Source: an uncultured Bacteroidales bacterium | GTDB lineage: Bacteria; Bacteroidota; Bacteroidia; Bacteroidales; Bacteroidaceae | Assembly: GCA_902800925.1 (NCBI GenBank) | Contig: CADCGD010000018.1 | Location: 1 to 64,000 of the forward strand | Length of the DNA: 64,000 nucleotides | Direction of reading: 5' to 3' | Shown: piece by piece, positions 34,828 through 42,681 of the stretch | Position numbering within the stretch: position 1 is the first letter of the stretch | Layout: every line of letters starts with the position of its first letter | The notes under the pieces: model-generated | What the model saw: the letters and a program-made list of their open reading frames with translations, nothing else | The model's database searches: none | What the model was told of the DNA's origin: nothing | Made by a program: the position numbers and the translations under genes

Positions 34828-36221
34828 TATTTCTTCAGTTTAAAAGAGTTTTCGATGCTGGTGAGTTCGGCAGAAAATTCCTTGTCTACCTTCAGGCGCT
34901 GTTCCACCGTCGAACAGCTATGAATCACCGTCGAGTGGTCACGACCACCGATGAGCTGACCAATGCGCGATGCCGGCATCTTGGTGTACTTCTGAGCCAG
35001 GTACATCGATACCTGACGCACCATGACGAAGTCGCGCTTGCGGCTCTTGCTGAACACGCTCTGCTGCTGCACATGATAGTGGTTACATACCTTCTCCAGG
35101 ATATCGTCAACGGTCAGCGGCTTGTTGTCAATCTTCACAGCACGCTTCACCACACGCTCTGCCAGTCGCATGTCCACATTCGTGTTATAGACAATCGAAT
35201 AAGTCAACAGCGAGTTGATGACGCCCTCCAAGTCACGAACAGAACCATTGGCCGTTTCAGCAATAAACTGGATGACGTCGGCAGGAATCTTCAGACCATC
35301 ACGACGACACTTTGCGTTGAGGATGTCAATGCACAACTGCACATTGGGCTTCTCCAATTCAGCTATCAGACCAGACGAGAAACGCGTCAGCATGCGCTCT
35401 GGCAACCATCCCAGGTCTACTGGTGGACGATCACTGGCCAGGATAATCTGCTTGCCCAGACGCGACAGGTGATCGAAGATGTGGAAGAACGTAGCCACCG
35501 TCTTCTCGGCTGTTGCCCACTCCTGCACATCGTCAACTATCAGCACATCAATGCTCTGGTAGAAGTTGATGAAATCGTTGACGGTATTCTTCCGGCTGGC
35601 ATCGGTAAACTGCACCTGGAAGAGGCGGGCCGACACATACAGCACGCGCTTATGGTGATACATCTCCTTGCAACGCACACCAATGGCATTGATCAGATGG
35701 GTCTTACCACAGCCTGACGGACCATAGACAAAGAAAGGATTGAACGTCGTCTTTCCCGGATGCTCAGCAATAGACAGTCCCACGGTGCGTGGTAGTTTGT
35801 TGCTGTCGCCCTCAATATAGTTATGGAAGGTCTTGTGGATATCCAACTGCGGGTTCAGGTCGCGCTCCACAACGTCCAGCGTCGTGGGTGCCTTGTTGCC
35901 ACGGTTTGTAGCGGGAGCGGGTTCTACGCTGGTAGGCTCCTCACCCTCCACCACCGTATTGATGCGGTGCTGCTTGTCGGTGACGACACGATAGTTCAGC
36001 TGGACCTTCTGTCCGAAGCAACGCGTCAGGACCTTGCTCAGCAAGTTCACATAGTACTGCTCCAAATACTCATACACGTACATACTAGGTACCTGTACGA
36101 GCACAGACTGGCGTTCCTCATCGTATTTCTCGAACACGATGGGCGCGAACCATGTCTTGTATTGCTGCTCCGTGACGTTGTCCTTAATCAGACTAAGGCA
36201 GTTGTCCCAAATTTTTTCAAT
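34827..36221 (-). CDS. dnaA: Chromosomal replication initiator DnaA (non-canonical or uncertain start)
   Basis: AAA+ protein that opens the replication origin. Seen: domain I sequence WDNCLSLIKDNVTEQQYKTWFAPI, Walker A GPSGCGKTHL, Walker B VLIVDDVQEW, and the C-terminal DNA-binding signature KMPASRIGQLIGGRDHSTVIHSC. Counting from a GTG at 36137 the frame is 436 residues, but that omits conserved domain I residues that are plainly encoded upstream. In that frame, between the stop at 36273 and 36138, there is no ATG, GTG or TTG; an ATT at 36219-36221 (I-EKIWDN) or 36210-36212 is the best candidate, preceded by GGAGG (36222-36226). The exact start is unproven. Confidence 0.9.
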   Translation of the reverse strand: MEKIWDNCLSLIKDNVTEQQYKTWFAPIVFEKYDEERQSVLVQVPSMYVYEYLEQYYVNLLSKVLTRCFGQKVQLNYRVVTDKQHRINTVVEGEEPTSVEPAPATNRGNKAPTTLDVVERDLNPQLDIHKTFHNYIEGDSNKLPRTVGLSIAEHPGKTTFNPFFVYGPSGCGKTHLINAIGVRCKEMYHHKRVLYVSARLFQVQFTDASRKNTVNDFINFYQSIDVLIVDDVQEWATAEKTVATFFHIFDHLSRLGKQIILASDRPPVDLGWLPERMLTRFSSGLIAELEKPNVQLCIDILNAKCRRDGLKIPADVIQFIAETANGSVRDLEGVINSLLTYSIVYNTNVDMRLAERVVKRAVKIDNKPLTVDDILEKVCNHYHVQQQSVFSKSRKRDFVMVRQVSMYLAQKYTKMPASRIGQLIGGRDHSTVIHSCSTVEQRLKVDKEFSAELTSIENSFKLKK

Positions 36222-36505
36222 CCTCCAAATGCATGCTTTTTTTATCGCGCGAGAACAATATCTGTAAATTGCTCATATTTCGACCGTTAAGTGCTTTTTA
36301 AGACTTTTTTATCTACCAATGGACTTGCATAAATGCATCCCTCTGTTTTTCAGCGTTTTAATGCACGCATGCACATTAACCAAATAATGTGCACGCATTG
36401 TCTACAGGGAACACTAAACGATTGAAATATCAAGCACTTCCGACGATGGAATTGAAAATCTCACAACGCCTTTACTATTTAGACGAATTAAAAATTGCAA
36501 ACCTT
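36222..36505. other. Palindrome-rich region upstream of dnaA
   Basis: No gene seen. Contains TGCAT-AA-ATGCA (36326-36337), an imperfect 22-bp inverted repeat TTAATG-N10-CATTAA (36358-36379), and AATG-N6-CATT (36386-36399). TTATCTACC and TTGTCTACA words differ from the DnaA box TTATCCACA at two positions each. Possible DnaA autoregulatory or origin region; not demonstrated. Confidence 0.4.
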
Positions 36506-37405
36506 TTACTTGTCCTTCTTCCCAAAAATCGAGAAGTGCACATAGCGCTTCGGATGAGCCTTCAAATCTGTCAGCAGCGAGTCGGCACTGGCAGTGGTGG
36601 CTGTCAGGTTGTTATAGAGTGTCGCGTCGCGCATCAGCAGTCCCAGTGTACCCTCGTTGCTGTTCAGTTTCTGCGTCATCTGCTCCACGTTTGCCAGCGT
36701 CTGGTTCACCTTGGCATTCATCGCAGCCACATCGATTTGTGACAGGTTATGCGTCAGCTGCTGGGTATTGTCCAGCACGCCGTTAGCTTTGGTCATCATG
36801 GTGGGCACCTCGCGGTTCAGCGAAGCCGATAGTGTCTTCAGTTCCCGACTGGTCGCATTCAGGTTGTCCGTCATACCCTCCACGTTGTGCAGCGTGTTGC
36901 GCAGGGCAGGGTCAGCCAGCAGCTGGTTCAGGCTGTTCATAATGCTGTCCAGCTTGGGTGCAATATCCATGATGACGGGCATCATCTCGCCCACCTTACT
37001 CATGATGCCCTGTTCCATATCTCCGCTGATGGTGTCGCCAACGCCAATCATGTGTATCGGGTCGTCAGAGAGCACCAGGTTAATCTTGATGTTACCCAAC
37101 AGGTCGCTGGCCAGTTCAGCACGCGAGCCAACAGGCACGCGCATCTCCTTGTTCAGACCAATCTCAGCAACAATCTTTCCATGAGGATCGTAGTCGTAGT
37201 CCAACGACTTCACCACACCCACACGATAGCCGTTGGCATAGACGGGCGACGACACCGCCAGACCCGTAGCATCCGAGAAGGCCACATACATGGCATTGTC
37301 GCTTGAGAAGACACTCAGTCCTTTCAGGAACTGCAGTCCGAAAAACAGCACGACGATACCGAATATCGACACCAGTGCTATCTTGATTTCCTTTGTAAAT
37401 TTCAT
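36506..37405 (-). CDS. MlaD/MCE family protein
   Basis: Periplasmic, inner-membrane-anchored substrate-binding component of an MCE-type lipid transporter. 299 residues: one anchor helix (about 8-28), the MCE domain (about 38-115, with VYANGYRVGVVKSL and the GSRAELASDLLGNIKI segment), then a helical tail. Last gene of the operon that starts at 39840. The partner ATPase and permease (MlaE/MlaF type) are not in this window. Confidence 0.85.
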   Translation of the reverse strand: MKFTKEIKIALVSIFGIVVLFFGLQFLKGLSVFSSDNAMYVAFSDATGLAVSSPVYANGYRVGVVKSLDYDYDPHGKIVAEIGLNKEMRVPVGSRAELASDLLGNIKINLVLSDDPIHMIGVGDTISGDMEQGIMSKVGEMMPVIMDIAPKLDSIMNSLNQLLADPALRNTLHNVEGMTDNLNATSRELKTLSASLNREVPTMMTKANGVLDNTQQLTHNLSQIDVAAMNAKVNQTLANVEQMTQKLNSNEGTLGLLMRDATLYNNLTATTASADSLLTDLKAHPKRYVHFSIFGKKDK

Positions 37406-37425
37406 ATCTGTCGTTATTTACTTTC

Positions 37426-38775
37426 TTACTTCTTCCTTTTCTTGAACTCCTCTATTGCCTGACGGACATCCGTCTTCTGGCCGTCCTTGAAGGCAATGAT
37501 AAAGGCTTGTGGGAACTTCTCCAGCAGCGACTTGCGCAACTGGTATATCTCATTGTAGTCGGTAGAGGCACCAACCGTAAACTTATACAGGCCACCTTCC
37601 TCGTAGCTGTCTACACCCGTCAGTCCCTTGAACTGGGGCGACGAGGGCGCCAACTTCGAACCGCTGGCCAGAATCTGCACTTTGAAGACGGGGGCCGAAG
37701 GTGCAGCAACAGCAGGCTTCTCGACAGGCTTCTCGACAGGCTTCTGTTCAGGCACAGCTACTGGCTGTTCCACAACAGCAGGCTTCTCCACAGCAACGGT
37801 TTCCACCTTTTCCTCTGCCTTCTTTTTAGCTTCTTCTTCAGCTTTCTTTTCTGCCTCAGCCTTCTTAGCTTCCTCTTCCAGCCTGCGTTTCCTCTCCTTC
37901 CTGCTTTCCTTCTTCGTCTCCTGCTTCACTTCCTGCTTCGCGGGTTCAGGAACAACGGCAGGTATCTGCACCTCTTCCTTCGGTTGGGGTTCTGCCTTAT
38001 AAGGTACGCTGACATTGGTATCGTACTTGCGCTTATAGTCCACAAAGGCCTGATAGATGCCATAACCCAACTGGCTGACGCCACTACTAGAACTCAGGAA
38101 TCGCTCCTCATCGGGCGTAGAGATGAATCCCAGCTCTATCAGACAACTGGGCATCGACGTCTCTCTCAGCACCAGGAATCCAGCCTGCTTCACACCCTTG
38201 TTCTGACGATTGGCAGCAGCACAGGTGCGACGCTGCACGAACTTGGCCAGCTCCACGCTCTGCGCCATGTTGTGGTCCTGCATGAACTCAAACATGATAT
38301 AGCTCTCCGACGAGTTGGGGTCGAAGCCCTGGTAGCGCTGCTTATAGTCTTTCTCATAGAGGATTACCTCGTTCTCACGCTTAGCGACGGCGAGGTTGTC
38401 GGCAGCACGGTGCATACCCAGTGTATAGGTCTCCAAGCCCCTGGAGATATGACCCTTGGGCAGCGCATTGGTATGGATAGAGATAAACAGGTCGGCCTTG
38501 TTCCTGTTGGCAATGTCGGCACGGCTGTGCAGGGGAATGAAGACGTCGGTCTTGCGGGTGTACACCACCTTCACGTCCGGACAGTTCTGCTCCACCAGTC
38601 TGCCGAAGGCCAGCGCCACGTTCAGGTTGATGGTCTTCTCCTTGGTAATCTTACCCACAGCACCAGCGTCGTGTCCGCCATGTCCGGCATCGATGACCAG
38701 CGTAAAACGTTTGTTGGCAGCACCGACGGTCACTGCCACACACATCATTAATATATATACGTATAATCTTTTCAC
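37426..38775 (-). CDS. N-acetylmuramoyl-L-alanine amidase (AmiC-type) with SPOR-like tail
   Basis: Cleaves the amide between muramic acid and the stem peptide during cell separation. 449 residues: signal peptide to about VGAA; Amidase_3 domain (about 22-250) with zinc ligands in IDAGHGGHDAG, KTINLN and SIHTNA, and catalytic Glu in LIELGFIS; a Lys/Glu/Ala-rich coiled linker (about 270-365); and a C-terminal SPOR-like domain (VQILASG, GASTDYNE) that would bind denuded septal glycan. 20 bp upstream of the MCE gene. Confidence 0.9.
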   Translation of the reverse strand: MKRLYVYILMMCVAVTVGAANKRFTLVIDAGHGGHDAGAVGKITKEKTINLNVALAFGRLVEQNCPDVKVVYTRKTDVFIPLHSRADIANRNKADLFISIHTNALPKGHISRGLETYTLGMHRAADNLAVAKRENEVILYEKDYKQRYQGFDPNSSESYIMFEFMQDHNMAQSVELAKFVQRRTCAAANRQNKGVKQAGFLVLRETSMPSCLIELGFISTPDEERFLSSSSGVSQLGYGIYQAFVDYKRKYDTNVSVPYKAEPQPKEEVQIPAVVPEPAKQEVKQETKKESRKERKRRLEEEAKKAEAEKKAEEEAKKKAEEKVETVAVEKPAVVEQPVAVPEQKPVEKPVEKPAVAAPSAPVFKVQILASGSKLAPSSPQFKGLTGVDSYEEGGLYKFTVGASTDYNEIYQLRKSLLEKFPQAFIIAFKDGQKTDVRQAIEEFKKRKK

Positions 38776-38818
38776 TCTTCTCTATTCACTCTTCTCTATT
38801 CACTAGCGCGCAGCGCGC
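38771..38818. repeat. TTCACTCTTCTCTA x2 plus CTATTCACTAGCG element at the folB end
   Basis: Two 14-bp units (38771-38798) followed by CTATTCACTAGCG and a GCGC palindrome. The folB stop codon and its last residues (ALRASE) lie inside. A related CTATTCACTAGCGAAGCGC occurs at 60835-60853. Confidence 0.65.
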
Positions 38819-39173
38819 ATATTTCCACACTCGCTCCCTTACAGTCAGCACCCATCGGTGGATTACATTTCGTTACGCGGACTGTCAGCGCCGTCACCTG
38901 CGGGAATTCGTCCAGCACGCGCTGCCCTATCCTACCCGCCACGTGTTCCAGCAGCTGCGAGGGCTGGGCCATCTCCTGTCTTACCACGTCGTAGAGCTCC
39001 GCATAGTTGACGGTATCGGCCACCGCATCGCTCATCACAGCACCGCTGAGGTCGGCCTCCACCTGCAGCGACACCAGGTATTCACCACCCACGCGCCGCT
39101 CCTGCTCCATCACGCCGTGGTAGGCGTAGAAGCGCATGTCATGCAGTAGGATGCTGCCCTGCGTTATCTTCAT
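38796..39173 (-). CDS. folB: Dihydroneopterin aldolase
   Basis: Folate pathway enzyme converting 7,8-dihydroneopterin to 6-hydroxymethyl-dihydropterin, the substrate of FolK (also in this window). 125 residues. Seen: LHDMRFYAYHGVMEQERRVGGEYLVSLQVEADLS (the YHGV / E-R motif) and TVNYAELYDVV, LLEHVAGRI. The start at 39173 overlaps the upstream gene by 35 nt but fits family alignment. The C-terminus is built from a dispersed repeat. Confidence 0.92.
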   Translation of the reverse strand: MKITQGSILLHDMRFYAYHGVMEQERRVGGEYLVSLQVEADLSGAVMSDAVADTVNYAELYDVVRQEMAQPSQLLEHVAGRIGQRVLDEFPQVTALTVRVTKCNPPMGADCKGASVEICALRASE

Positions 39174-39840
39174 TGTCTGTCACCTCGGCTCCGTCGCCCA
39201 GATATTTCTTCAGGGCACGCTCCACGCCGTTCTTCCACGTATTGATGCTCTCCGACTGCAGCTGCAGCGAGGACACCAGCTTGATGACGTGCTCTATGGG
39301 CATGCGGTAGCGCAACACGCCACTAATCAGCTTGGCATAGTTCCAGTACTCCGGATTGAACTTCTCCGACAGGCCCTCCACGGTAATCTTGTAGCCGCGG
39401 GTGTTCTCAAACTGGAAGTCGTAGCGCTTCGTACCGTCAGCATTAACCTGCTTGATAATCTTTCCCTTGGTCACCGACTTCGGCAGCAGAATGCCCTCCT
39501 CGTCGTCTTGCAGACCCGTGAAAATCTCGTAGGGATAGCCGTTGAGCAGACCCACCAGGGCCACCCACTTGTCCTTGTTGTTCTGGAAACGCACCACGTC
39601 GCACTCCAGCTCCTTGGGGCGCACCTCCGTCACTTCCGGGCGCTGATTCTGCACCACCTCCTTGACGGCAGCGTCGGCCACCATCGTCACCAACTCTTCT
39701 TCGTCGGGTGTCAGTGCAGCAAACATCTTGTCCAGCAACAACTGAACCTGCCCGTCTGTCAACGGGGTCTCTGTGTGCTGGCTGGCGGCGGCCATACGAT
39801 GGGCCAGACGCTCCACCAGCGTCACTTTCATGTCTGTCAT
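39139..39840 (-). CDS. Free-standing protein resembling the C-terminal region of B12-dependent ribonucleotide reductase
   Basis: 233 residues. The segment from about residue 75 (VVRFQNNKDKWVALVGLLNGYPYEIFTG, then YDFQFENTRGYKITVEGL and KFNPEYWNYAKLISGVLRYRMPIEHVIKLVSSL, INTWKNGVERALKKY) closely resembles, from memory, the part of Bacteroidetes NrdJ that follows the catalytic barrel. The catalytic domain is absent, and the Cys-rich end expected in full NrdJ is also absent: the tail here reads VTDNEDNAGQHPTA with no cysteines. The first 70 residues are helical. First gene of an operon with folB, amidase and MCE gene. It may bind nucleotides or act as an accessory or decoy module; function unknown. 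Confidence 0.6.
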   Translation of the reverse strand: MTDMKVTLVERLAHRMAAASQHTETPLTDGQVQLLLDKMFAALTPDEEELVTMVADAAVKEVVQNQRPEVTEVRPKELECDVVRFQNNKDKWVALVGLLNGYPYEIFTGLQDDEEGILLPKSVTKGKIIKQVNADGTKRYDFQFENTRGYKITVEGLSEKFNPEYWNYAKLISGVLRYRMPIEHVIKLVSSLQLQSESINTWKNGVERALKKYLGDGAEVTDNEDNAGQHPTA

Positions 39841-39848
39841 ATTATAAA

Positions 39849-39874
39849 ATAAACGTTTATCGCGTGCAAAGGTA
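39849..39874 (-). promoter_or_regulatory. -7 box and downstream palindrome before the NrdJ-tail-like gene
   Basis: Minus-strand TACCTTTG (39867-39874). Between it and the ATG lies the perfect 12-bp palindrome ATAAACGTTTAT (39849-39860), a candidate operator. Confidence 0.5.
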
Positions 39875-39948
39875 CAAAGAAGTTTCCACTTTCAGACAAC
39901 TTTCAGCATTAAATTTACCAAATTGTTTCCCATTTCAGTAATTTTTTG

Positions 39949-39956
39949 TACTTTTG
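39949..39956 (+). promoter_or_regulatory. -7 box of the nitroreductase gene
   Basis: TACTTTTG, only 4 nt (CAGC) before the ATG at 39961: the closest -7 box to ATG spacing in the window. Confidence 0.6.
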
Positions 39957-39960
39957 CAGC

Positions 39961-40707
39961 ATGAAAAACTTGCTGACACGGCGTAGCATTCGCCAATATA
40001 GCGAGCGCGAAGTGAACGAAACGCTCCTCAACCGCCTCCTCACAGAGGCCAGTCGCACACAAACCATGGGCAACCTGCAGCTCTACAGCGTCGTCGTCAC
40101 CCGCGATGACCAGATGAAGCAGCGCCTGTCGCTTGCCCACTTCAGCCAACCCATGGTGACGCAGGCTCCCGTGGTACTCACCATCTGTGCCGACTTCCAC
40201 CGCACCACCCGCTGGTGCGAGGAGCGCAAGGCCCAGCCCGGCTACGACAATTTCCTCTCGTTCCAGAATGCGGCCATCGACGCCCTGCTCTACACGCAGA
40301 CACTCTGCAACCTCATGGACGAGGAGGGTCTAGGCTACTGCTATCTGGGCACCACCGTCTATCAGCCCCAGCAAATCATCGACATCCTCCAGCTGCCACG
40401 TCTCGTCATGCCCGTTGCCACGCTGACCGTTGGCTGGCCTGCCGAAGAGGGTTCGCTCAGCGACCGCCTGCCCCTGGAGAGCTTTGTCCACAGCGAGACC
40501 TACCGCGACTACACTCCCGCCGACATCGACACCTATTATACCTATAAGGAGAATCTCCCTGAGAACCGCCACTTCTGTGACATCAACAACAAGGAGACTC
40601 TCGCTCAGATATTCACCGACCTCCGCTACACGAAGAAAGACAACGAAGCCATGTCGGCAGGCCTTCTGGAGGCTTTGCGCCGCCAGGGTTTCCTCTCTTC
40701 TTTATGA
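39961..40707 (+). CDS. Nitroreductase family FMN oxidoreductase (NfsA/FRP-like)
   Basis: Flavin-dependent NAD(P)H oxidoreductase. 248 residues from 39961; the upstream ATG at 39946 falls in the promoter. FMN-site RRSIRQYSEREV at the N-terminus, TMGNLQLYSVVV, and LGYCYLGTTVYQPQQIIDILQLP. The C-terminal KENLPENRHFCDINNKETLAQIFTDLRYTKKDNEAMS matches the NfsA-type subgroup. Physiological substrate unknown. Promoter gives an almost leaderless mRNA. Confidence 0.88.
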   Translation: MKNLLTRRSIRQYSEREVNETLLNRLLTEASRTQTMGNLQLYSVVVTRDDQMKQRLSLAHFSQPMVTQAPVVLTICADFHRTTRWCEERKAQPGYDNFLSFQNAAIDALLYTQTLCNLMDEEGLGYCYLGTTVYQPQQIIDILQLPRLVMPVATLTVGWPAEEGSLSDRLPLESFVHSETYRDYTPADIDTYYTYKENLPENRHFCDINNKETLAQIFTDLRYTKKDNEAMSAGLLEALRRQGFLSSL

Positions 40708-40746
40708 CATCTTCTATGTCACAAAGGTGGTAAAAAACGTGCTGAA

Positions 40747-41104
40747 GACTGACAGACTGACAAAACCCCTATCTACAAAGGGCTCGCAGTCTGTTACAGT
40801 CTGTTTAGAGACTGACAAGACTGACAGTCCTCTCTGTATTATATCTGTATCATCACAATAATAAGTCGTTAATAGTCAATGCTTTGCGCATTATCTAGAA
40901 AATTCCGAAAATTCTCTAGAGAACTTTGCGATTATCAGCTGTATACGACTAAAATTCTCTAGAGAATTTATTGTTTCTATAGCTAATACACGCCAATACA
41001 AAACTAATATTGGGGATGAATGCTGTCAGTCTCCTGTCAGTCTTGACAGTCTCCCAAAAGACCGCAAACGCCCTGTACATCGGGGTTTTGTCAGTCTGTC
41101 AGTC
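40747..41104. mobile_element. MITE-like element with 23-bp perfect terminal inverted repeats
   Basis: The 23 bp at 40747-40769 (GACTGACAGACTGAC then AAAACCCC) are the exact reverse complement of 41082-41104. Similarity continues inward with gaps for about 25 more bases (TACA..GGGC..GTCT). The 358-bp interior has no ORF but contains TTCTCTAGAGAA (40912-40923) and the perfect 18-bp palindrome AAATTCTCTAGAGAATTT (40952-40969), plus several GACTGACA/CTGTCAGTC words. No clear target-site duplication was found. It fills most of the 505 bp between nitroreductase and exuT. It could instead be a large cruciform-forming repeat unrelated to transposition. Confidence 0.5.
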
Positions 41105-41161
41105 TTTATCGCAAAATTTTCAGGTCTGCAAAAATAAAGATTATTCCCGAAACAACACAGA

Positions 41162-41190
41162 AAAAGGCAAGATTTTTGGTCTTGCCTTTT
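41162..41190. terminator. Terminator of the uronate operon
   Basis: AAAAGGCAAGA (41162-41172) / TCTTGCCTTTT (41180-41190), A/T-flanked on both sides. Confidence 0.85.
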
Positions 41191-41213
41191 AAGTTTACTA
41201 TTTTGTTGTTCGC

Positions 41214-42671
41214 TTAATCTTCAGCAACGACGGGCTTGTACTTGGGTACAAGGGCCTTCATGATGCACCAGCCGATGAGATAGGCAACAGCGCAGAAGGA
41301 GAAGACAACCATGTAGGCAGCAGGCTTGCCCTCGAAGCCCATGACAGAGAAGGCACCACCCTGCCCTTCTGCCCAGGTGAAGAAGACACCAGAGCCGAAG
41401 TTGATGGCCATAGAACCGAGACCACCGACAGCAGTGCCCAGACCTACGAGGGTACCGATGGTGGACTTGGGGAACATGTCGCCAACGGTAGAGAAGAGGT
41501 TGGCAGACCATGCCTGGTGACCAGCACCGAGGAGACCGATGAGGATGGCGGGCCACCAAGCGCTATAGGCACCAAGAGGCTGTGCCAAAAGACCCAGCAC
41601 GGGGAAGCAGGCGAAGATGAGCATGGCGCGCATGCGACCGAGATAGGGATTCATGCCCAGCTTCTCGACAAAGATCTTAGGCAGATAGCCACCACCGATA
41701 GAGAGCACGGTGACGATGGCGTAGAGGGTAAAGATGAGGGCGATACCCATAGCAGAGTCGGAAGTGTAGCCATACTGGTCGGAGAAATAGGCGGGAGCCC
41801 AGAACAGGAAGAACCACCAGACACCATCGGTCATGAACTTACCAACGATGAACGACCAGGTCTGCTTATAAGTAAGACACTTGAAGAAGGGGATTGCAGC
41901 CTCTTCCTTCTGGTCCTCACGGTTCTGAACGTCAGCCAGGTCGTTGTCCTGCTCGATATAGTTCAGCTCAGCCCGGTTGACATGCTTGTTCTTGCGGGGC
42001 TTGTCGTAAGCCCAAATCCACAGGGCCATCCATACATAGCCCAGCACACCAATGACGACGAATGCCATCTCCCAACCCCAGGCACGAGCCAGCAGGGGAA
42101 TAGTGGCAGGAGCAGCGAGCGCACCCACAGAGGCACCACTATTGAAGATAGAGGTGGCGAAGGCACGGTCCTTGGCAGGGAAATACTCGGCAGTGGCCTT
42201 GATAGCTGAGGGGAAGTTACCAGCCTCACCAACGGCGAGAATCATACGGCACGAGAGGAACAGCCATACAGAGATGGTGGCAATGGCCACAGCAGCATCG
42301 CTGCCAGCCTGTACCAGTCGCAGGGCCTCGATATTCTCGTAACCCTCAATCTGCATGGTTGCCCAGCCACAGCCTGCATGAAGCACGGCACCGGTGGACC
42401 ATACGAAGATGGCGATGAGGTAACCCTTCTTGGTGCCCATCCAGTCGATGAACTTACCAGCGAAGATGTTGGCAATGGCATAGAAAGCCGAGAAGAGACC
42501 GGTGATGTAGCCGTAGTGGGCATCGGTCCAGTGGAAGTCGACGGCAATGAAGTCCTTCCAGGTGAGAGACAGGACCTGACGGTCCATGTAGTTAACGGTG
42601 GTTGCCAGGAAGAGCAACGCACAGATGACCCAACGGAAGTTGGACATTTTAGTAGTTGAAATCGGTGTCAT
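41214..42671 (-). CDS. exuT: Hexuronate-type MFS transporter (ExuT-like)
   Basis: 485-residue, 12-helix major facilitator of the ACS/ExuT group importing uronates or related anions with protons. Seen: NYMDRQVLSLTWKDF at the N-terminus (family NYxDR motif), GxxGEAGNFPSAIKATAEYFP loop, ATSIFNSGASVG, DGVWWFFLFWAPAYF, and GLGTAVGGLGSM in the second half. Last gene of the operon IIC-kduI-exuT; the kduI stop is 10 nt upstream. Given KduI, the cargo may be a deoxy-keto uronate rather than plain galacturonate. Confidence 0.88.
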   Translation of the reverse strand: MTPISTTKMSNFRWVICALLFLATTVNYMDRQVLSLTWKDFIAVDFHWTDAHYGYITGLFSAFYAIANIFAGKFIDWMGTKKGYLIAIFVWSTGAVLHAGCGWATMQIEGYENIEALRLVQAGSDAAVAIATISVWLFLSCRMILAVGEAGNFPSAIKATAEYFPAKDRAFATSIFNSGASVGALAAPATIPLLARAWGWEMAFVVIGVLGYVWMALWIWAYDKPRKNKHVNRAELNYIEQDNDLADVQNREDQKEEAAIPFFKCLTYKQTWSFIVGKFMTDGVWWFFLFWAPAYFSDQYGYTSDSAMGIALIFTLYAIVTVLSIGGGYLPKIFVEKLGMNPYLGRMRAMLIFACFPVLGLLAQPLGAYSAWWPAILIGLLGAGHQAWSANLFSTVGDMFPKSTIGTLVGLGTAVGGLGSMAINFGSGVFFTWAEGQGGAFSVMGFEGKPAAYMVVFSFCAVAYLIGWCIMKALVPKYKPVVAED

Positions 42672-42681
42672 AATATGCTAG

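Noticed and set aside
34570..34843. ORFs on both strands over the 8-bp array (repeating Phe/Asp/Ile/Arg peptides)
   Set aside because: They are artefacts of the tandem repeat, have no promoter or family match, and overlap nagB or the terminator.
36358..36399. DnaA-box cluster marking oriC
   Set aside because: Only words with two mismatches to TTATCCACA were found; no clear AT-rich unwinding element with boxes. Kept only as a palindrome cluster.
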